Assembly: GCA_026014685.1 (NCBI GenBank)
Contig: JAOZHW010000015.1
Span: 153,332 to 217,331, forward strand
Direction: 5' to 3'
Source: Candidatus Bathyarchaeota archaeon
Lineage (GTDB): Archaea; Thermoproteota; Bathyarchaeia; Bathyarchaeales; Bathycorpusculaceae
DNA length: 64,000 nt
The notes beneath the pieces were generated by a model. The model had not been told where the DNA came from and did not search any database. It saw only the letters and a program-made list of their open reading frames with translations. Within the stretch, counting starts at the first letter, position 1; each line of letters begins with the position of its first letter. Positions 45,684-55,057 of the stretch are shown here, in pieces. The position numbers were made by a program, and so were the translations under genes.

Positions 45684-46537
45684 GGCTGTTTTTTGAAGCA
45701 CACAGCTGCGTATCCGACGACGCTTGAGGGGTCGCCTGTTATGTCGCCGCTATTGTGGTAGCTGAGAAGTTCAGCTTTGGCGCAGACGCCGTCTGCGTAG
45801 GTGATTAGGCTGGTGATTGGAGCGTAACCGCAGGCACTGATGTTTTCTGCTTCGACGACATCAAAGAAGCCTTTGGCGTCAAGAGCGGCAACTCGATTTA
45901 GCGCTTTGTGGTCTTTGGCGGCTGCTGATTTAGCGGATTCGTAATGCGTCATATCTGAGGAAGCGATAACCACGGTGTTTGTGGCGTCTAGGGCTTCAGT
46001 TAGGGCTCTGCCGATTTCGACGGCTGAATCGTAATCCTGCATCAGGTAGCTTATCGGCACGATTTTGAAGTTGTCGCCGTATAGGTACTGCAGAAAGGGT
46101 AACTGCACCTCCAAAGAGTGTTCGAAGCGGTGTGCTAATTCGTCGATGTCGAGGTATTTGGTTTCGTGCAGTATGTCGTCGGCTAAGGCTGTGTCGATTT
46201 CGATTTTGCCCAGTGGTGTCTGCCAGGTGCCTTCACGCATAATCGAGAGGGCGCTTCCGTAACCCGTGTGGTTGGGGCCAAGCAAGACGACGGTGTCGGG
46301 TTTGCCATCTTGGGCTAAATGGTAAAAAGCATGTGCCGCCACGGGGCCGCTGTACATGTAGCCTGCGTGGGGGCAAATTAAACCCACGATTTCTCGTGGA
46401 TGGGTAGTTTTGTTTATGGTTGGATGTTTTTGTGGTCCGAGTCTATGAAGGAAACAGGAGGTAAGCTGTGCTCTAAGCGCTTCGGCGTCGCCCTCATAAA
46501 ATTGAGAAGCAACAACTGGACGCCGAATGCTGGGCAA
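45680..46537 (-). CDS. MEMO1 family protein
   Basis: 285 aa. Starts IRRPVVASQFYEGD, then ICPHAGYMYSGPVAAHAFY, LLGPNHTGYG, FEHSLEVQLPFLQYL, IASSDMTHYES and SYHNSGD, all standard for MEMO/AMMECR1-neighbour proteins (dioxygenase-like fold with His/Asp/Cys metal site). Member of the archaeal eno-rps2-MEMO1 cluster, TTG start 4 bp after the rps2 stop. Its biochemical role in archaea is not established. Confidence 0.93.
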   Translation of the reverse strand: MPSIRRPVVASQFYEGDAEALRAQLTSCFLHRLGPQKHPTINKTTHPREIVGLICPHAGYMYSGPVAAHAFYHLAQDGKPDTVVLLGPNHTGYGSALSIMREGTWQTPLGKIEIDTALADDILHETKYLDIDELAHRFEHSLEVQLPFLQYLYGDNFKIVPISYLMQDYDSAVEIGRALTEALDATNTVVIASSDMTHYESAKSAAAKDHKALNRVAALDAKGFFDVVEAENISACGYAPITSLITYADGVCAKAELLSYHNSGDITGDPSSVVGYAAVCFKKQP

Positions 46538-46541
46538 ACCT

Positions 46542-47351
46542 CTAGGGTTCCTCCTCCTCTTCGCGTGTAACTTTGGCTTCGAAGTCTTCGATGGTGACTG
46601 GTGGGTCTTTGTCGGGGCCTAGTTCGCCTCTTTCGCGGAGGACTTGGCGTGCAAGTAGCCAGAAGATGACTGCGAGTGCGCGGCGGCCTTTGTTGTTGGT
46701 TGGGATGACTAAGTCGACGCCTGCGAATTCGTTGTCGGTGCTGCATAATGCGACTATTGGTATGCCGACTGTGGATGCTTCTTTAACTGCTTGAGCGTCT
46801 GCACGTGGGTCACATACAACTATGACTTCGGGGTCAACACGGTTCTGGTACTGTGGGTTGCTGAGTTGTCCTGGGATGAATCTGCCGATGAGTGGGGTTG
46901 CGCCGGTTAGTTTGCAGAACATTTTGACTGGTTCATGTGCGTATAAGCGGGTTGCTGCGATGGCAACTTTAGATGGTTCGTAGCGTGAAAGGAACTTTGC
47001 GGTTGTACGGATGCGGTCGTCTGTTTTCTTTACATCTAGGACGAATAAGCCGTCTGGTCGAACACGGTAAATGAAGGGTTCCATGTCAAGGGTCTTCATC
47101 CTTGTGCCGATGTGGATGCCTGCGCTTAGCAGGGTGTCTCTTGGGAGAAGCAGAGTCTCTTCTGGGCCAGTTTCGGAAACCTCGATATCCTCGTCTACTG
47201 CTTCGTCGGCGACTTCGTCTTCCGCTACGTCAGGTGCGGCTTCAACGGTTTCTTCCACAGGAGCCTCTACGGTTTCGATTTGTTCCTCGACTGGTTCTTC
47301 TTCAGGTAGATTTTCTGTTGGTTGATTTTCTTTTACTTGGTCTTCAGACAT
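46542..47351 (-). CDS. rps2: Small ribosomal subunit protein uS2
   Basis: About 269 aa. The first ~60 residues are a very acidic Glu/Val-rich extension; the conserved domain follows (LLSAGIHIGTR.. IYRVRPDGLFVLDVKKTDDRI.. GRFIPGQLSNPQ.. DPRADAQAVKEA.. IPTNNKGRRAL) and an acidic tail closes. Start ATG 47351; an earlier codon at 47360 is possible. Between enolase and MEMO1 in the conserved archaeal order. Confidence 0.96.
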   Translation of the reverse strand: MSEDQVKENQPTENLPEEEPVEEQIETVEAPVEETVEAAPDVAEDEVADEAVDEDIEVSETGPEETLLLPRDTLLSAGIHIGTRMKTLDMEPFIYRVRPDGLFVLDVKKTDDRIRTTAKFLSRYEPSKVAIAATRLYAHEPVKMFCKLTGATPLIGRFIPGQLSNPQYQNRVDPEVIVVCDPRADAQAVKEASTVGIPIVALCSTDNEFAGVDLVIPTNNKGRRALAVIFWLLARQVLRERGELGPDKDPPVTIEDFEAKVTREEEEEP

Positions 47352-47368
47352 TCTATTCATCTTCTCTT

Positions 47369-48625
47369 TTAGCGTATGTTTAAGTCAGCCATCTTGGCTC
47401 GGGTGCCAAGGAAATGCTCGATTCTGATGAGCTCGTTTAGTTTGGCTATACGTGCACCTTCCACGACGCCTGTTTTTATGATGGGGCATCTGTAGGCGAC
47501 AGCCAAGTGTGCGATGTGCCAGTCGCATGTGTCTCCACTGCGGTGGGAAACAACGGCGCGGTAACCGTTATGCTGGGCTGTCTCGATTGTTTCAGCTGCA
47601 TCGGTTAAGGTGCCTATCTGGTTGACTTTGATGATGATGGCGTTTCCAGCGTTAATCTTAATTCCGTTATTTAACCTTTCAGTATTGGTTGTGAATAAAT
47701 CATCGCCGCAGATTATGCAATTTTTAGCTTTTTTGGTGAGTTCGGCGAAGCTTTCGAAGTCATCTTCATGGAAGGGGTCTTCGACAAAATTCAGATGATA
47801 CTTCTCGATTAACTCAAGCATGTATTCAAGCTGCTCGGAAGTGTCGCGTTTTTTGCCCTCCATCTCGTAAACGTATTTCTCTTCTTTAGGCTTCCAAAAG
47901 TTGGAGGCCGCGACGTCTATGCCGAAGCCGCATTCAAAATCCATCTCGTTTCCCACTTCCTCACAGGCTCTCGCGATCACTTCAAAAGCGTCGTCGGTGC
48001 CGATGTTAGCTATCCATGCGCCTTCGTCGCTTTTGCCGCCCGTAAAGGTGCTGCTTTTCTTCTTAAGCGATTCATAAATTTTTTTGTGGATAAGGGTGTT
48101 GGCGGTTTGGGCTTCAAGGAAGCTCTCTGCGCCATGGGGCAGGGCGAGGTATTCTTGGATGCTTGGGGTTTTGCCGCCTCGGGCATGTGCACCACCGCTT
48201 ATACAGTTACCCAATGGATAGGGCATGGTGTTTGCGGCGTTTCCGCCCAAAAACTGGAATAGAAGTAAACCGTGTGAGTTTGCGGCTGCTTCCGCATTAG
48301 CGAGGCTGATGGCGAATGCGGTGTTACCGCCGATGTTTTTTAGGTCCGCTGTGCCGTCGATTTCGTGAAGGGTATTGTCGATTTCTTCTTGGAAATCAGC
48401 GTTTAACCCTGCGAGTTCGGGAGCGACCAATTCGTCAACTTTCTTTATGGCTGCTTCTACGCCGCCCTGCGGATAATAGATGACTTCGGCTTTGCCTCGG
48501 CTTTTGCCTGCGGGTGCGCCTGCACGTCCAAATCCGCCTGCTGTTATTACATCGACTTCTATAGTTTCTTCTCCGCGGTTATTGAAAATTTTCCTAGCTA
48601 TGAGGTCCTCGATGATTGATGACAC
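47369..48625 (-). CDS. eno: Enolase
   Basis: 418-aa glycolytic/gluconeogenic enzyme (2-phosphoglycerate to PEP). Recognisable: NRGEETIEVDV, GNCISGGAHARGG (catalytic loop), ECGFGIDVAAS, VEDPFHEDDF, CGDDLFTTN, IKVNQIGTLTDAAET and SHRSGDTCDWHIAHLAV. Two metal-binding acidic sites are intact. First gene of the eno-rps2-MEMO1 run; the expected upstream rpoN/rpoK genes are not present, a 134-bp gap and divergent gene are found. Confidence 0.97.
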   Translation of the reverse strand: MSSIIEDLIARKIFNNRGEETIEVDVITAGGFGRAGAPAGKSRGKAEVIYYPQGGVEAAIKKVDELVAPELAGLNADFQEEIDNTLHEIDGTADLKNIGGNTAFAISLANAEAAANSHGLLLFQFLGGNAANTMPYPLGNCISGGAHARGGKTPSIQEYLALPHGAESFLEAQTANTLIHKKIYESLKKKSSTFTGGKSDEGAWIANIGTDDAFEVIARACEEVGNEMDFECGFGIDVAASNFWKPKEEKYVYEMEGKKRDTSEQLEYMLELIEKYHLNFVEDPFHEDDFESFAELTKKAKNCIICGDDLFTTNTERLNNGIKINAGNAIIIKVNQIGTLTDAAETIETAQHNGYRAVVSHRSGDTCDWHIAHLAVAYRCPIIKTGVVEGARIAKLNELIRIEHFLGTRAKMADLNIR

Positions 48626-48914
48626 GCAGCTTTAACCTCGACGCTATAGTTTTGTCACGCGCTTATTTTAGGTTTCGGCACAAGCGCTCCATAGCTTACT
48701 GCCCCTGCACCATGCCGAGGCCTTTTTGGTTGCTTAATGCCTGAGGTGTCTTTGTCTATTGGATGGAAGTAAGTTCAGCACATGCCTATGGCATAGCAAT
48801 ACTCAATATTCAGCTAGTGGACTACGATTTTCAGCCCTCTTATTGAGGAAATCGCAAAAATTCAGCCAAAATCCTAATAAAGAGAAAAAAATTTTCCTTA
48901 AAAATGGGGACTCC

Positions 48915-49331
48915 ATGAACTACGATCCACATGTTGAAAGAATATTTCAAGACACAGTCGAAGCACACTTCAAATTAATGGGCTACAACACGCGACCCCA
49001 CACTGCCTTACACACACGCCCAACCCACATCCGCGCAGAAATGCATACACACCCCAAAGGTCCACAAAAAATCCTCATAGCCTGCACCCACAACCAATCC
49101 CTTGATCTCCCACAAGTACAGAAATTCTGCTCCAAAGTTGCCTTCGCCAGAGAAACCCATCAAGCCGACTCTGGATTACTCATATCCAACAAAGAATTCA
49201 GCCCCGAAGCCATCACTTGGTGCGAAAAACACTGCTCATTTGTCAAGCTAAAAACCTTCAAAGAACTGATCTTAACCTCAGCAAAATGCCGCAAACTGCT
49301 AAAGAAATTCCCAACAGAAGAAATAAGCTAA
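48915..49331 (+). CDS. Mrr-fold endonuclease-like protein, degenerate active site
   Basis: 138 aa. Fold pattern of the Mrr/restriction-endonuclease superfamily: helix VERIFQDTVEAHFKLMGYNT, strand HIRAEM, strand KILIACTHNQ, helix VQKFCSKVAFARETH, strand ADSGLLISNKEFSPEA, helix, and VKLKTFKELIL. In active members the second strand reads (Q/E)xK; here it is A-C-T and the preceding Asp is missing, so nuclease activity is doubtful. Start ATG 48915; an earlier frame start at 48759 reads poorly. Confidence 0.65.
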   Translation: MNYDPHVERIFQDTVEAHFKLMGYNTRPHTALHTRPTHIRAEMHTHPKGPQKILIACTHNQSLDLPQVQKFCSKVAFARETHQADSGLLISNKEFSPEAITWCEKHCSFVKLKTFKELILTSAKCRKLLKKFPTEEIS

Positions 49332-49334
49332 ACC

Positions 49335-49913
49335 CTATTTTTCCTTTAACTGTTTATTGAGTAATTCAAACAACTTAAGTTCATCCTCTGTTATGCCGTT
49401 TTTCCGCAGTTTTTCTATACAACGTTGATATTGTTTTTCAGAAAAACACGACTGCTTAAGAACATCTGTCGTAAAGTGCATAGTTCGCTTGGCTTTTGTG
49501 CCCCTGCAAAGCGCCGCCGTTTGCTGTTTGAATCGGTTTAGGGGTTTGCAGTCCCGGGATTGGAATCCGAATGGGGTGTTGGGGAATTGCCGGCAACCGT
49601 CAGGTCGAACGGGGTAGATTGAGCATTTTTTGTTCTCTAAGAAAGGGCAGGGTGTGTGCATGATGTATCGGTCGTATTCCGCTGAATCTTTTTCCCAGCG
49701 TTTACCCATTTCCTCGTAGATGGCTTGTATTTTAGCGTGTAACTGCGGGTTTTCTTTTGGGGTTATTTTTACTTTGCCTGCCACTAAGAAATCTTCCATT
49801 TTGCAGCAGACACCGCATTGGTCGCAGACAAAAGGTAAATTAATCGACCATACGCCGTCTTTAGATTCGAATTCTAAATGTACATAGGTGGTGTCAATCA
49901 TAGGGATTAACAT
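49335..49913 (-). CDS. YkgJ-like CxxCxxCC protein
   Basis: 192 aa. PFVCDQCGVCCKMEDF gives the family CxxCxxCC and is followed by CPFLENKKCSIYPVRPDGCRQFPNT, the second cysteine set; a third (SRDCKP, ALCRG) follows. Family members bind zinc or an Fe-S cluster; function uncharacterised. The C-terminal half is helical and charged. Convergent with the Mrr-like gene, 3 bp apart. Confidence 0.85.
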   Translation of the reverse strand: MLIPMIDTTYVHLEFESKDGVWSINLPFVCDQCGVCCKMEDFLVAGKVKITPKENPQLHAKIQAIYEEMGKRWEKDSAEYDRYIMHTPCPFLENKKCSIYPVRPDGCRQFPNTPFGFQSRDCKPLNRFKQQTAALCRGTKAKRTMHFTTDVLKQSCFSEKQYQRCIEKLRKNGITEDELKLFELLNKQLKEK

Positions 49914-49943
49914 AGAAGAATTTTTGAGGGTTTCAACTTTTCG

Positions 49944-50747
49944 CTAAGCCCCAAGTTGTTGGCCGCATCTGGAGCAATATACAGCATCGGATTGGTTTAG
50001 GGCACCGCAATGTGGGCAATATTTACCTTGACCTGTAAAGGTGGCGGCTGTGTAAGATGGTTCAGAGACTGGGATGGAAAAGAAGCCTTTGGCTACAAAC
50101 CCCCAGGCAACGTACTGAATCAAACCTCCAGGAAAAGACGCTAAAAGCATCTCGTAGTAACCGATTAAACCGAGAAGCCCTAAAACCGCAAACACAACCC
50201 CAACAGCCACATTCACAACGCCGCCTGCAACGAAAATTTTTGCGGCAATCCTAAACAGGGGCGTTGCTGATTTTTCAGCTAACAGGTTAAACGCTTTATA
50301 GTTGAAGAGCACCCAAACAAGCGAAACAACCGTCATCGCCGCCAACAACGGTGCGTAGTAAGGTGTTATTAGGGATTGTATTTGGGGCGTTGATGCAGAT
50401 GGTGTTAGGCCAGAGGAAATTAAACTGAATATGCTGACCATAAATATGGCTAACCAGAATATCCCGATTATTATAGCCATAACAACTGCAATTATTAGTC
50501 CATAGAGAATGTAGTTGAATATTCTTCTTTCTGCGTAGTCTTTGGAGAAACCGTACATTGCAACTAGGAATAAAATGAACCCTACAAAAGTCAAGAAGGA
50601 AAGTACGCTTGCGATGATGAGTGTCCATAAATTTAAAGAACTTTGCAGCACACCGAGTTGCACGACTGATATAATTGTGCTGATTACCCCGAGTAACATT
50701 AGGCATGCTCCAGTGCCGCCGAAAGTTCTGTTGCTCTGAATAGTCAC
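49944..50747 (-). CDS. DUF996 membrane protein with zinc ribbon
   Basis: 267 aa with about six TM segments in the DUF996 arrangement and a C-terminal zinc ribbon (YCPHCGALNQSDAVYCSRCGQQ, abridged as CPHCG..CSRCG). Archaeal family of unknown function; the zinc ribbon would lie in the cytosol. Short spacing to neighbours (30 and 51 bp) but with no obvious shared pathway. Confidence 0.85.
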   Translation of the reverse strand: MTIQSNRTFGGTGACLMLLGVISTIISVVQLGVLQSSLNLWTLIIASVLSFLTFVGFILFLVAMYGFSKDYAERRIFNYILYGLIIAVVMAIIIGIFWLAIFMVSIFSLISSGLTPSASTPQIQSLITPYYAPLLAAMTVVSLVWVLFNYKAFNLLAEKSATPLFRIAAKIFVAGGVVNVAVGVVFAVLGLLGLIGYYEMLLASFPGGLIQYVAWGFVAKGFFSIPVSEPSYTAATFTGQGKYCPHCGALNQSDAVYCSRCGQQLGA

Positions 50748-50798
50748 TTACATACCCCACGCTACTATTTGGGGTCAGAGGATAAGTATTTTGTTCAG

Positions 50799-51824
50799 TT
50801 ACTGAATAGCTTTTTCTTTAAGTTTAATCTCGCTTCCGACACGCAGTTTATCCACTTCTGCCCTTTGAGGCAACTGGACGGCTATGGTTTTTTCGAGGCA
50901 TGTTTTGCCGTATTTTACTGTGGCTTGGGCTGTTTTGGCGTCTGAGTAAAACGCTGTTAACTGAGCCGCCTTCTCAATCGCCATTTTTGTTTTGGGTCCC
51001 TGCAGCAAGGTGGTTGGGCCAACGATGGTGGGCAACTCAAAATAATAGTCAGCTTTGGCGCGGTTGGCAACTAAAAAGCTGTTTTCCGCTTGATTTCTAC
51101 CCACAATTATCTTGCTTTCACCAACTCTAAAATGTCTGCCAATCCGCAGCAACGCAACATCCGCAGCCGAAACGCGTTTTTTGTGTTCGAAGAGGTCGCG
51201 GAGTTTTTTAGCGTATTCTTCACAAGTCAAAAGACAACCCCCAGCAGGAGACGGGAAAACTGTAATGCCGTATTGTTTGGCGAGTTCCATCTGGGGTTTA
51301 CGGCCTCTGCCCTGTATGCTTAAAAGTTTTGAGCGGTCGATTAACCCTTTTTTCTCTGCCTCAGTCTCCGCCAACAACTTCGCAGACAGAGGCCTCAAAA
51401 GTTTACCTTTTAACCCTGCCTCTTCCGCGATGATTTTTAGTGCTGCACCATGCTGAGACATGGGGCGTTCACCGAGCACTTCGCCTGTAAAGAGGAAGTC
51501 TGCTCCGATTTCTTTGGCGTATTTTTTAGCTTGTTTTAGGATGAAGATTTTGCAGTCGACGCAGGGGTTGATGTTTTTTCCGTACCCGTGTTTAGGGTGA
51601 CGTAGCATTTGGAGGTATTCTTTGTCGGCGCTTTTTATGACAAGAGGCACTTTGAGTTGTTCTGCAGCTAGTTGGGCTTCACTTTTGCCGTCCTTCTTTG
51701 GAATACCAAACGGCGTTTTAAGGTTGAAAGCGATGACTTCTATACCTTGTCGACGCACCAATTCGGTTGCGAGAATGCTGTCTAAGCCGCCAGAAAGCAA
51801 GCTTATGGCTTTAACCTTGCGCAT
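50799..51824 (-). CDS. PP-loop tRNA thiolation-like enzyme
   Basis: 341-aa N-type ATP pyrophosphatase. SGGLDSILATELV is the PP-loop; NPCVDCKIFIL and TGEVLGERPMSQH follow, as in ThiI/MnmA-related archaeal enzymes that activate a tRNA uridine for sulfur transfer; GGCLLTCEEYAKK holds a second cysteine set. The C-terminal 90 residues form a beta-rich domain (VGRNQAENSFLV, PTIVGPTTLLQG). Exact tRNA position not assigned. Confidence 0.85.
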   Translation of the reverse strand: MRKVKAISLLSGGLDSILATELVRRQGIEVIAFNLKTPFGIPKKDGKSEAQLAAEQLKVPLVIKSADKEYLQMLRHPKHGYGKNINPCVDCKIFILKQAKKYAKEIGADFLFTGEVLGERPMSQHGAALKIIAEEAGLKGKLLRPLSAKLLAETEAEKKGLIDRSKLLSIQGRGRKPQMELAKQYGITVFPSPAGGCLLTCEEYAKKLRDLFEHKKRVSAADVALLRIGRHFRVGESKIIVGRNQAENSFLVANRAKADYYFELPTIVGPTTLLQGPKTKMAIEKAAQLTAFYSDAKTAQATVKYGKTCLEKTIAVQLPQRAEVDKLRVGSEIKLKEKAIQ

Positions 51825-52016
51825 AACAATGATTTACCTTCTTTTGGCACATAATAATGTACCTGTTTTTCTCATAAAAAATGGCAAGAATCTAGATGTT
51901 TACTCCGAATTTGTCCATACCGAGTTGACGTTTATAGGCTTGATTGCAGAATAATTTAAAAAGCCAAACTAAATTAACCCTAATAGCTTTGCACCTGTAC
52001 GAAAGGAGAAACATCG

Positions 52017-53123
52017 GTGGACATCAGCATCTTCATTCCCGTCTACAAACAGTCCGATCAATTAGGCGGAATGCTTGATGCCTTGTGCGCCCAAAACGTT
52101 TCTAAAGAAATCTTTGTAACCGTAGACGCGCCAACCGACGAATTCAAACAGAAAATCAAGCAACTCGAAAGAGAAAACGTCACCTTCATCTTAAACCAAG
52201 AGCGGGTCGGGAAATCAAACGCCCTAAACAGCACCGTTCCACTGTCATCGGGCAAAGTCCTGCTTTTCCTCGACGCAGACGTCGGCATCCCAGACGACCC
52301 AGACTACCTCCGTAAAATCGTCATGGAAATGCAGCACAACGACGTTTTGGACATAAAAAAGAGAGTAACTAAAGACAAGTCGTTTCTCTCAAAAATGGCC
52401 TACTATGAGTACTTGACTTTTAACATAAGTTCTTGGCTTGCTTCACGCTATATGCATAAGTGCCCCGCAGTAAACGGCGCCGCCTTCGCCATCAGAAGGG
52501 AAATGTTCGAGAAAGTCGGCGGCTTCCGCAAAGTCGTCGCCGAAGACATAGACATCGCCACCCGCGCATTTCTCGCAGATAGCCGTTTCGTCTATTCACA
52601 CGACGTAGAAGTCAAAAACGTGGTACATGGTGATTGGAAGAAGTGGTTTACGCAGCGACGCAGGTGGGCAATTGGGCAGGCATTGTGGCTTAAAGACTGG
52701 TACAAGCAGCTTGCAAGGCGCTTTATCAAGAAGCCGCAGGTTTTCTTACCTAGCTTGTTCTTCCTCTATCCCTCGGCAACCGTTTTCTTCTTGAGCGCCG
52801 TGGTGCCGAGTCTTTGGATGTACAATTCGCTGCTGTTTTTTTCGCTGTTTCTCTCTGTCAAATTCAACATCGCATTACCGATTTTCCTTATATCTCTAGC
52901 AACCGCTGACGTGCTCAAAGTGCTACTTATTTCGCTTTCAGGGTTTGCAATTACAGCAGCAGTTTTCTACGGCTTCTCTCGCAAGTTGGGGTTCAAGGAA
53001 TTAAAGTTGCATGAACTTTTCGTTTATTACTTCTTCTATTCCTCAGTTTGGATGGTCATCATCATTGTGGGCCACATTCAGGTTTTGTTAGGAAAGAAAG
53101 CGGGGCCAGACTGGAAAACATAA
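52017..53123 (+). CDS. Family 2 membrane glycosyltransferase
   Basis: 368 aa. GT-A domain: SIFIPVYKQSDQL, FLDADVG (DxD), KCPAVNGAAFAIRR, VAEDIDIATRA, and WFTQRRRWAIGQALW, i.e. the Q-x-x-RW signature of processive beta-glycan synthases. Three C-terminal TM segments follow. GTG start with AAAGGAG ahead. May make a surface polysaccharide, possibly with the WbqC-like gene next to it. Confidence 0.88.
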   Translation: MDISIFIPVYKQSDQLGGMLDALCAQNVSKEIFVTVDAPTDEFKQKIKQLERENVTFILNQERVGKSNALNSTVPLSSGKVLLFLDADVGIPDDPDYLRKIVMEMQHNDVLDIKKRVTKDKSFLSKMAYYEYLTFNISSWLASRYMHKCPAVNGAAFAIRREMFEKVGGFRKVVAEDIDIATRAFLADSRFVYSHDVEVKNVVHGDWKKWFTQRRRWAIGQALWLKDWYKQLARRFIKKPQVFLPSLFFLYPSATVFFLSAVVPSLWMYNSLLFFSLFLSVKFNIALPIFLISLATADVLKVLLISLSGFAITAAVFYGFSRKLGFKELKLHELFVYYFFYSSVWMVIIIVGHIQVLLGKKAGPDWKT

Positions 53124-53229
53124 AGCCACACGCTGGTAAGTAACGTTTAAGGCATGCTTGTGGTTGTATGGGTGCTACCTCATAGGCTTATATGGGGTTT
53201 GCAGCCTCTAAATAGATTAAGGGCTTCTT

Positions 53230-54045
53230 TTGGGTATAATTTTGAGGCAGTTAGATTCTTCGCCGATTTTAGCCGGTACTCAACCTGTGCAAACGCGTGA
53301 GGTTGAGCTGCTAAAGCGTGACGGCACGCTGATTTTGAGTGGACACCAACCCACCCTGCTGCCATACCCTGGCTTCTTTTACCGCATGTACCACTCCAAC
53401 ATCATGGACATCTGTCCCTACGACCCGCTGAGTCGTCACAGCGACCGTTACCAGCATCGAGTTAAAATCGGCAAAGACACCCATTGGCGATGGCTCACCC
53501 TGCCCATCGAAGCCTCAAGTACCTGCTCAATTATGGCAGCGAAGCTTAAAACTAACTTTTTAGGCGAGCGGTGGACGGAACTTGAACAGGTATACCGTAC
53601 CTATCCCTTTTGGGACCAATACAAAAGTGAGTTGAAGGAGATTTTCTTCTCTTATCGGTACCTCTGGGAATTAAACCTCCGCCTCATCCTGTGGCTCCGG
53701 GACATCTTAGGCATCAAAACCTACATATCCATCTCTTACAGTTCAGAAGGCTGCGACACAACAGAACGCGTCGCCTCACAGTTCTCAAACTACGGCTCCG
53801 TCGTCTACCTCGCGGGAAAAGGCAGCATGGAGTACTTGGATACGCAGAAATATGAGCGCCTCACTAACTCGACTATCGCTTTGGTGACTTATACGCCGCC
53901 GACGCCCTTCTCGACTGTCTCCATCTTAACTCCGCTGCTGATGTATCCAGCCAAACAAGTGCTCGAGAATCTAAACATCAAGCGGGAACCCATAAAGGTG
54001 ATAGTTAACGGCGCAGAATACAGCGTCAACTACCTAAACAGTTAA
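53230..54045 (+). CDS. WbqC-like protein
   Basis: 271 aa. The segment LILSGHQPTLLPYPGFFYRM matches the WbqC family hallmark, followed by RYQHRVKIG and HWRWLTLPI. WbqC proteins occur in polysaccharide clusters and act in amino-sugar or glycoconjugate chemistry. TTG start at 53230. Next to the GT2 gene (106 bp) and tail-to-tail with the transcarbamylase gene, whose stop is adjacent. Confidence 0.75.
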   Translation: MGIILRQLDSSPILAGTQPVQTREVELLKRDGTLILSGHQPTLLPYPGFFYRMYHSNIMDICPYDPLSRHSDRYQHRVKIGKDTHWRWLTLPIEASSTCSIMAAKLKTNFLGERWTELEQVYRTYPFWDQYKSELKEIFFSYRYLWELNLRLILWLRDILGIKTYISISYSSEGCDTTERVASQFSNYGSVVYLAGKGSMEYLDTQKYERLTNSTIALVTYTPPTPFSTVSILTPLLMYPAKQVLENLNIKREPIKVIVNGAEYSVNYLNS

Positions 54046-54957
54046 CTAAGCACCCATTAACTTGAGGAAGATTGCTTTTGCTGAGTACAATCGGTTTTCT
54101 GCCTGTTCGTAGATGACTGATTTGCTGCTTTGGATGGCTTCGGCGCTGATTTCGTAGCCGCGGTGGATGGGCATGTCATGCATGATGTAGGGGTCGCAGC
54201 CTTTGAGCAGTTGCGCGTTGATTTGGTAGGGCATCATGAGTTTGATGCGTTTCTCTTTTTCTTGGGCAAACTTGGGGTCAGTGAAGAACTCCATGTCAAT
54301 CCACGTGTCAGTGTAGACAAAGTCCGCCTCCTTAACTGCCTTCTTAACGTCTAGGGATGTTTCCCAGAGCCCCGTTTTCTTCGCTTCCGCCATTAACTCT
54401 TCATCGTGTGCTGCTTCGTTAAAAATCGGCGTAACCGTGGTTAATTTGACGCCTGTTTTGGTGCAGCCTTCAATTAGGCTGTTGGTGACGTTGTTGTGGA
54501 CGCCTATGTAGACCAGTTTTGCGCCTTTGAGTTTACCGTGATTTTCTTTTATGGTGATGAGGTCTGCGAGTACTTGGCTGGGGTGGTATCTGTCGTCGCA
54601 TCCGTTGATAACTGGCACTTTGGATGCCGCCGCCATCTTGAGCAAATCCGAATTGTAGAGCAAACGCGCCATGATGCAATCCACGTTTCGGGAGAGGTAC
54701 TGGATTTCGTCGCCTATGTCTGCTAACGTGAAATTAGTGCTTCTCCAATCGATGAACAGGGCGTGACCGCCGAGTTGGGTCATGGCGACTTCAAAGGAGA
54801 CGCGGGTGCGGGTGGAGGTTTTCTGGAAAACCAAAGCCGCTGATTTACCCAAGAATGTTTTTAGGTATTTTTTGGGGTTTTGTTTGACTTCTAAGCCTAA
54901 ATCAACCAGCGCTGACAGTTCCTTGATTGAAAGTTCCTTAAAGTTAAGTAAATGCAT
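54046..54957 (-). CDS. Transcarbamylase related to ornithine carbamoyltransferase
   Basis: 303 aa with the ATCase/OTCase fold. The carbamoyl-phosphate site is intact: STRT at 48-51 within TSTRTRVSFE, HPSQVLAD at 125-132, NN at 155-156. The amino-substrate side is not classical: the SMG loop is replaced (TDTWIDME at 216-223, where Asp takes the SMG serine) and HCLPAHRG is HDMPIHRG at 260-267. So it may carbamoylate something other than ornithine, or ornithine in another binding mode. No other arginine or pyrimidine genes nearby. Confidence 0.85.
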   Translation of the reverse strand: MHLLNFKELSIKELSALVDLGLEVKQNPKKYLKTFLGKSAALVFQKTSTRTRVSFEVAMTQLGGHALFIDWRSTNFTLADIGDEIQYLSRNVDCIMARLLYNSDLLKMAAASKVPVINGCDDRYHPSQVLADLITIKENHGKLKGAKLVYIGVHNNVTNSLIEGCTKTGVKLTTVTPIFNEAAHDEELMAEAKKTGLWETSLDVKKAVKEADFVYTDTWIDMEFFTDPKFAQEKEKRIKLMMPYQINAQLLKGCDPYIMHDMPIHRGYEISAEAIQSSKSVIYEQAENRLYSAKAIFLKLMGA

Positions 54958-55057
54958 CTATTCTGTGCCTTCAATACGGTTCAATTAAGCATCCAATAAT
55001 AAGCTTTATGCAAAAGCTTTTTCCACACCTGCCTTCAATCACTTCTACGTGACACAA

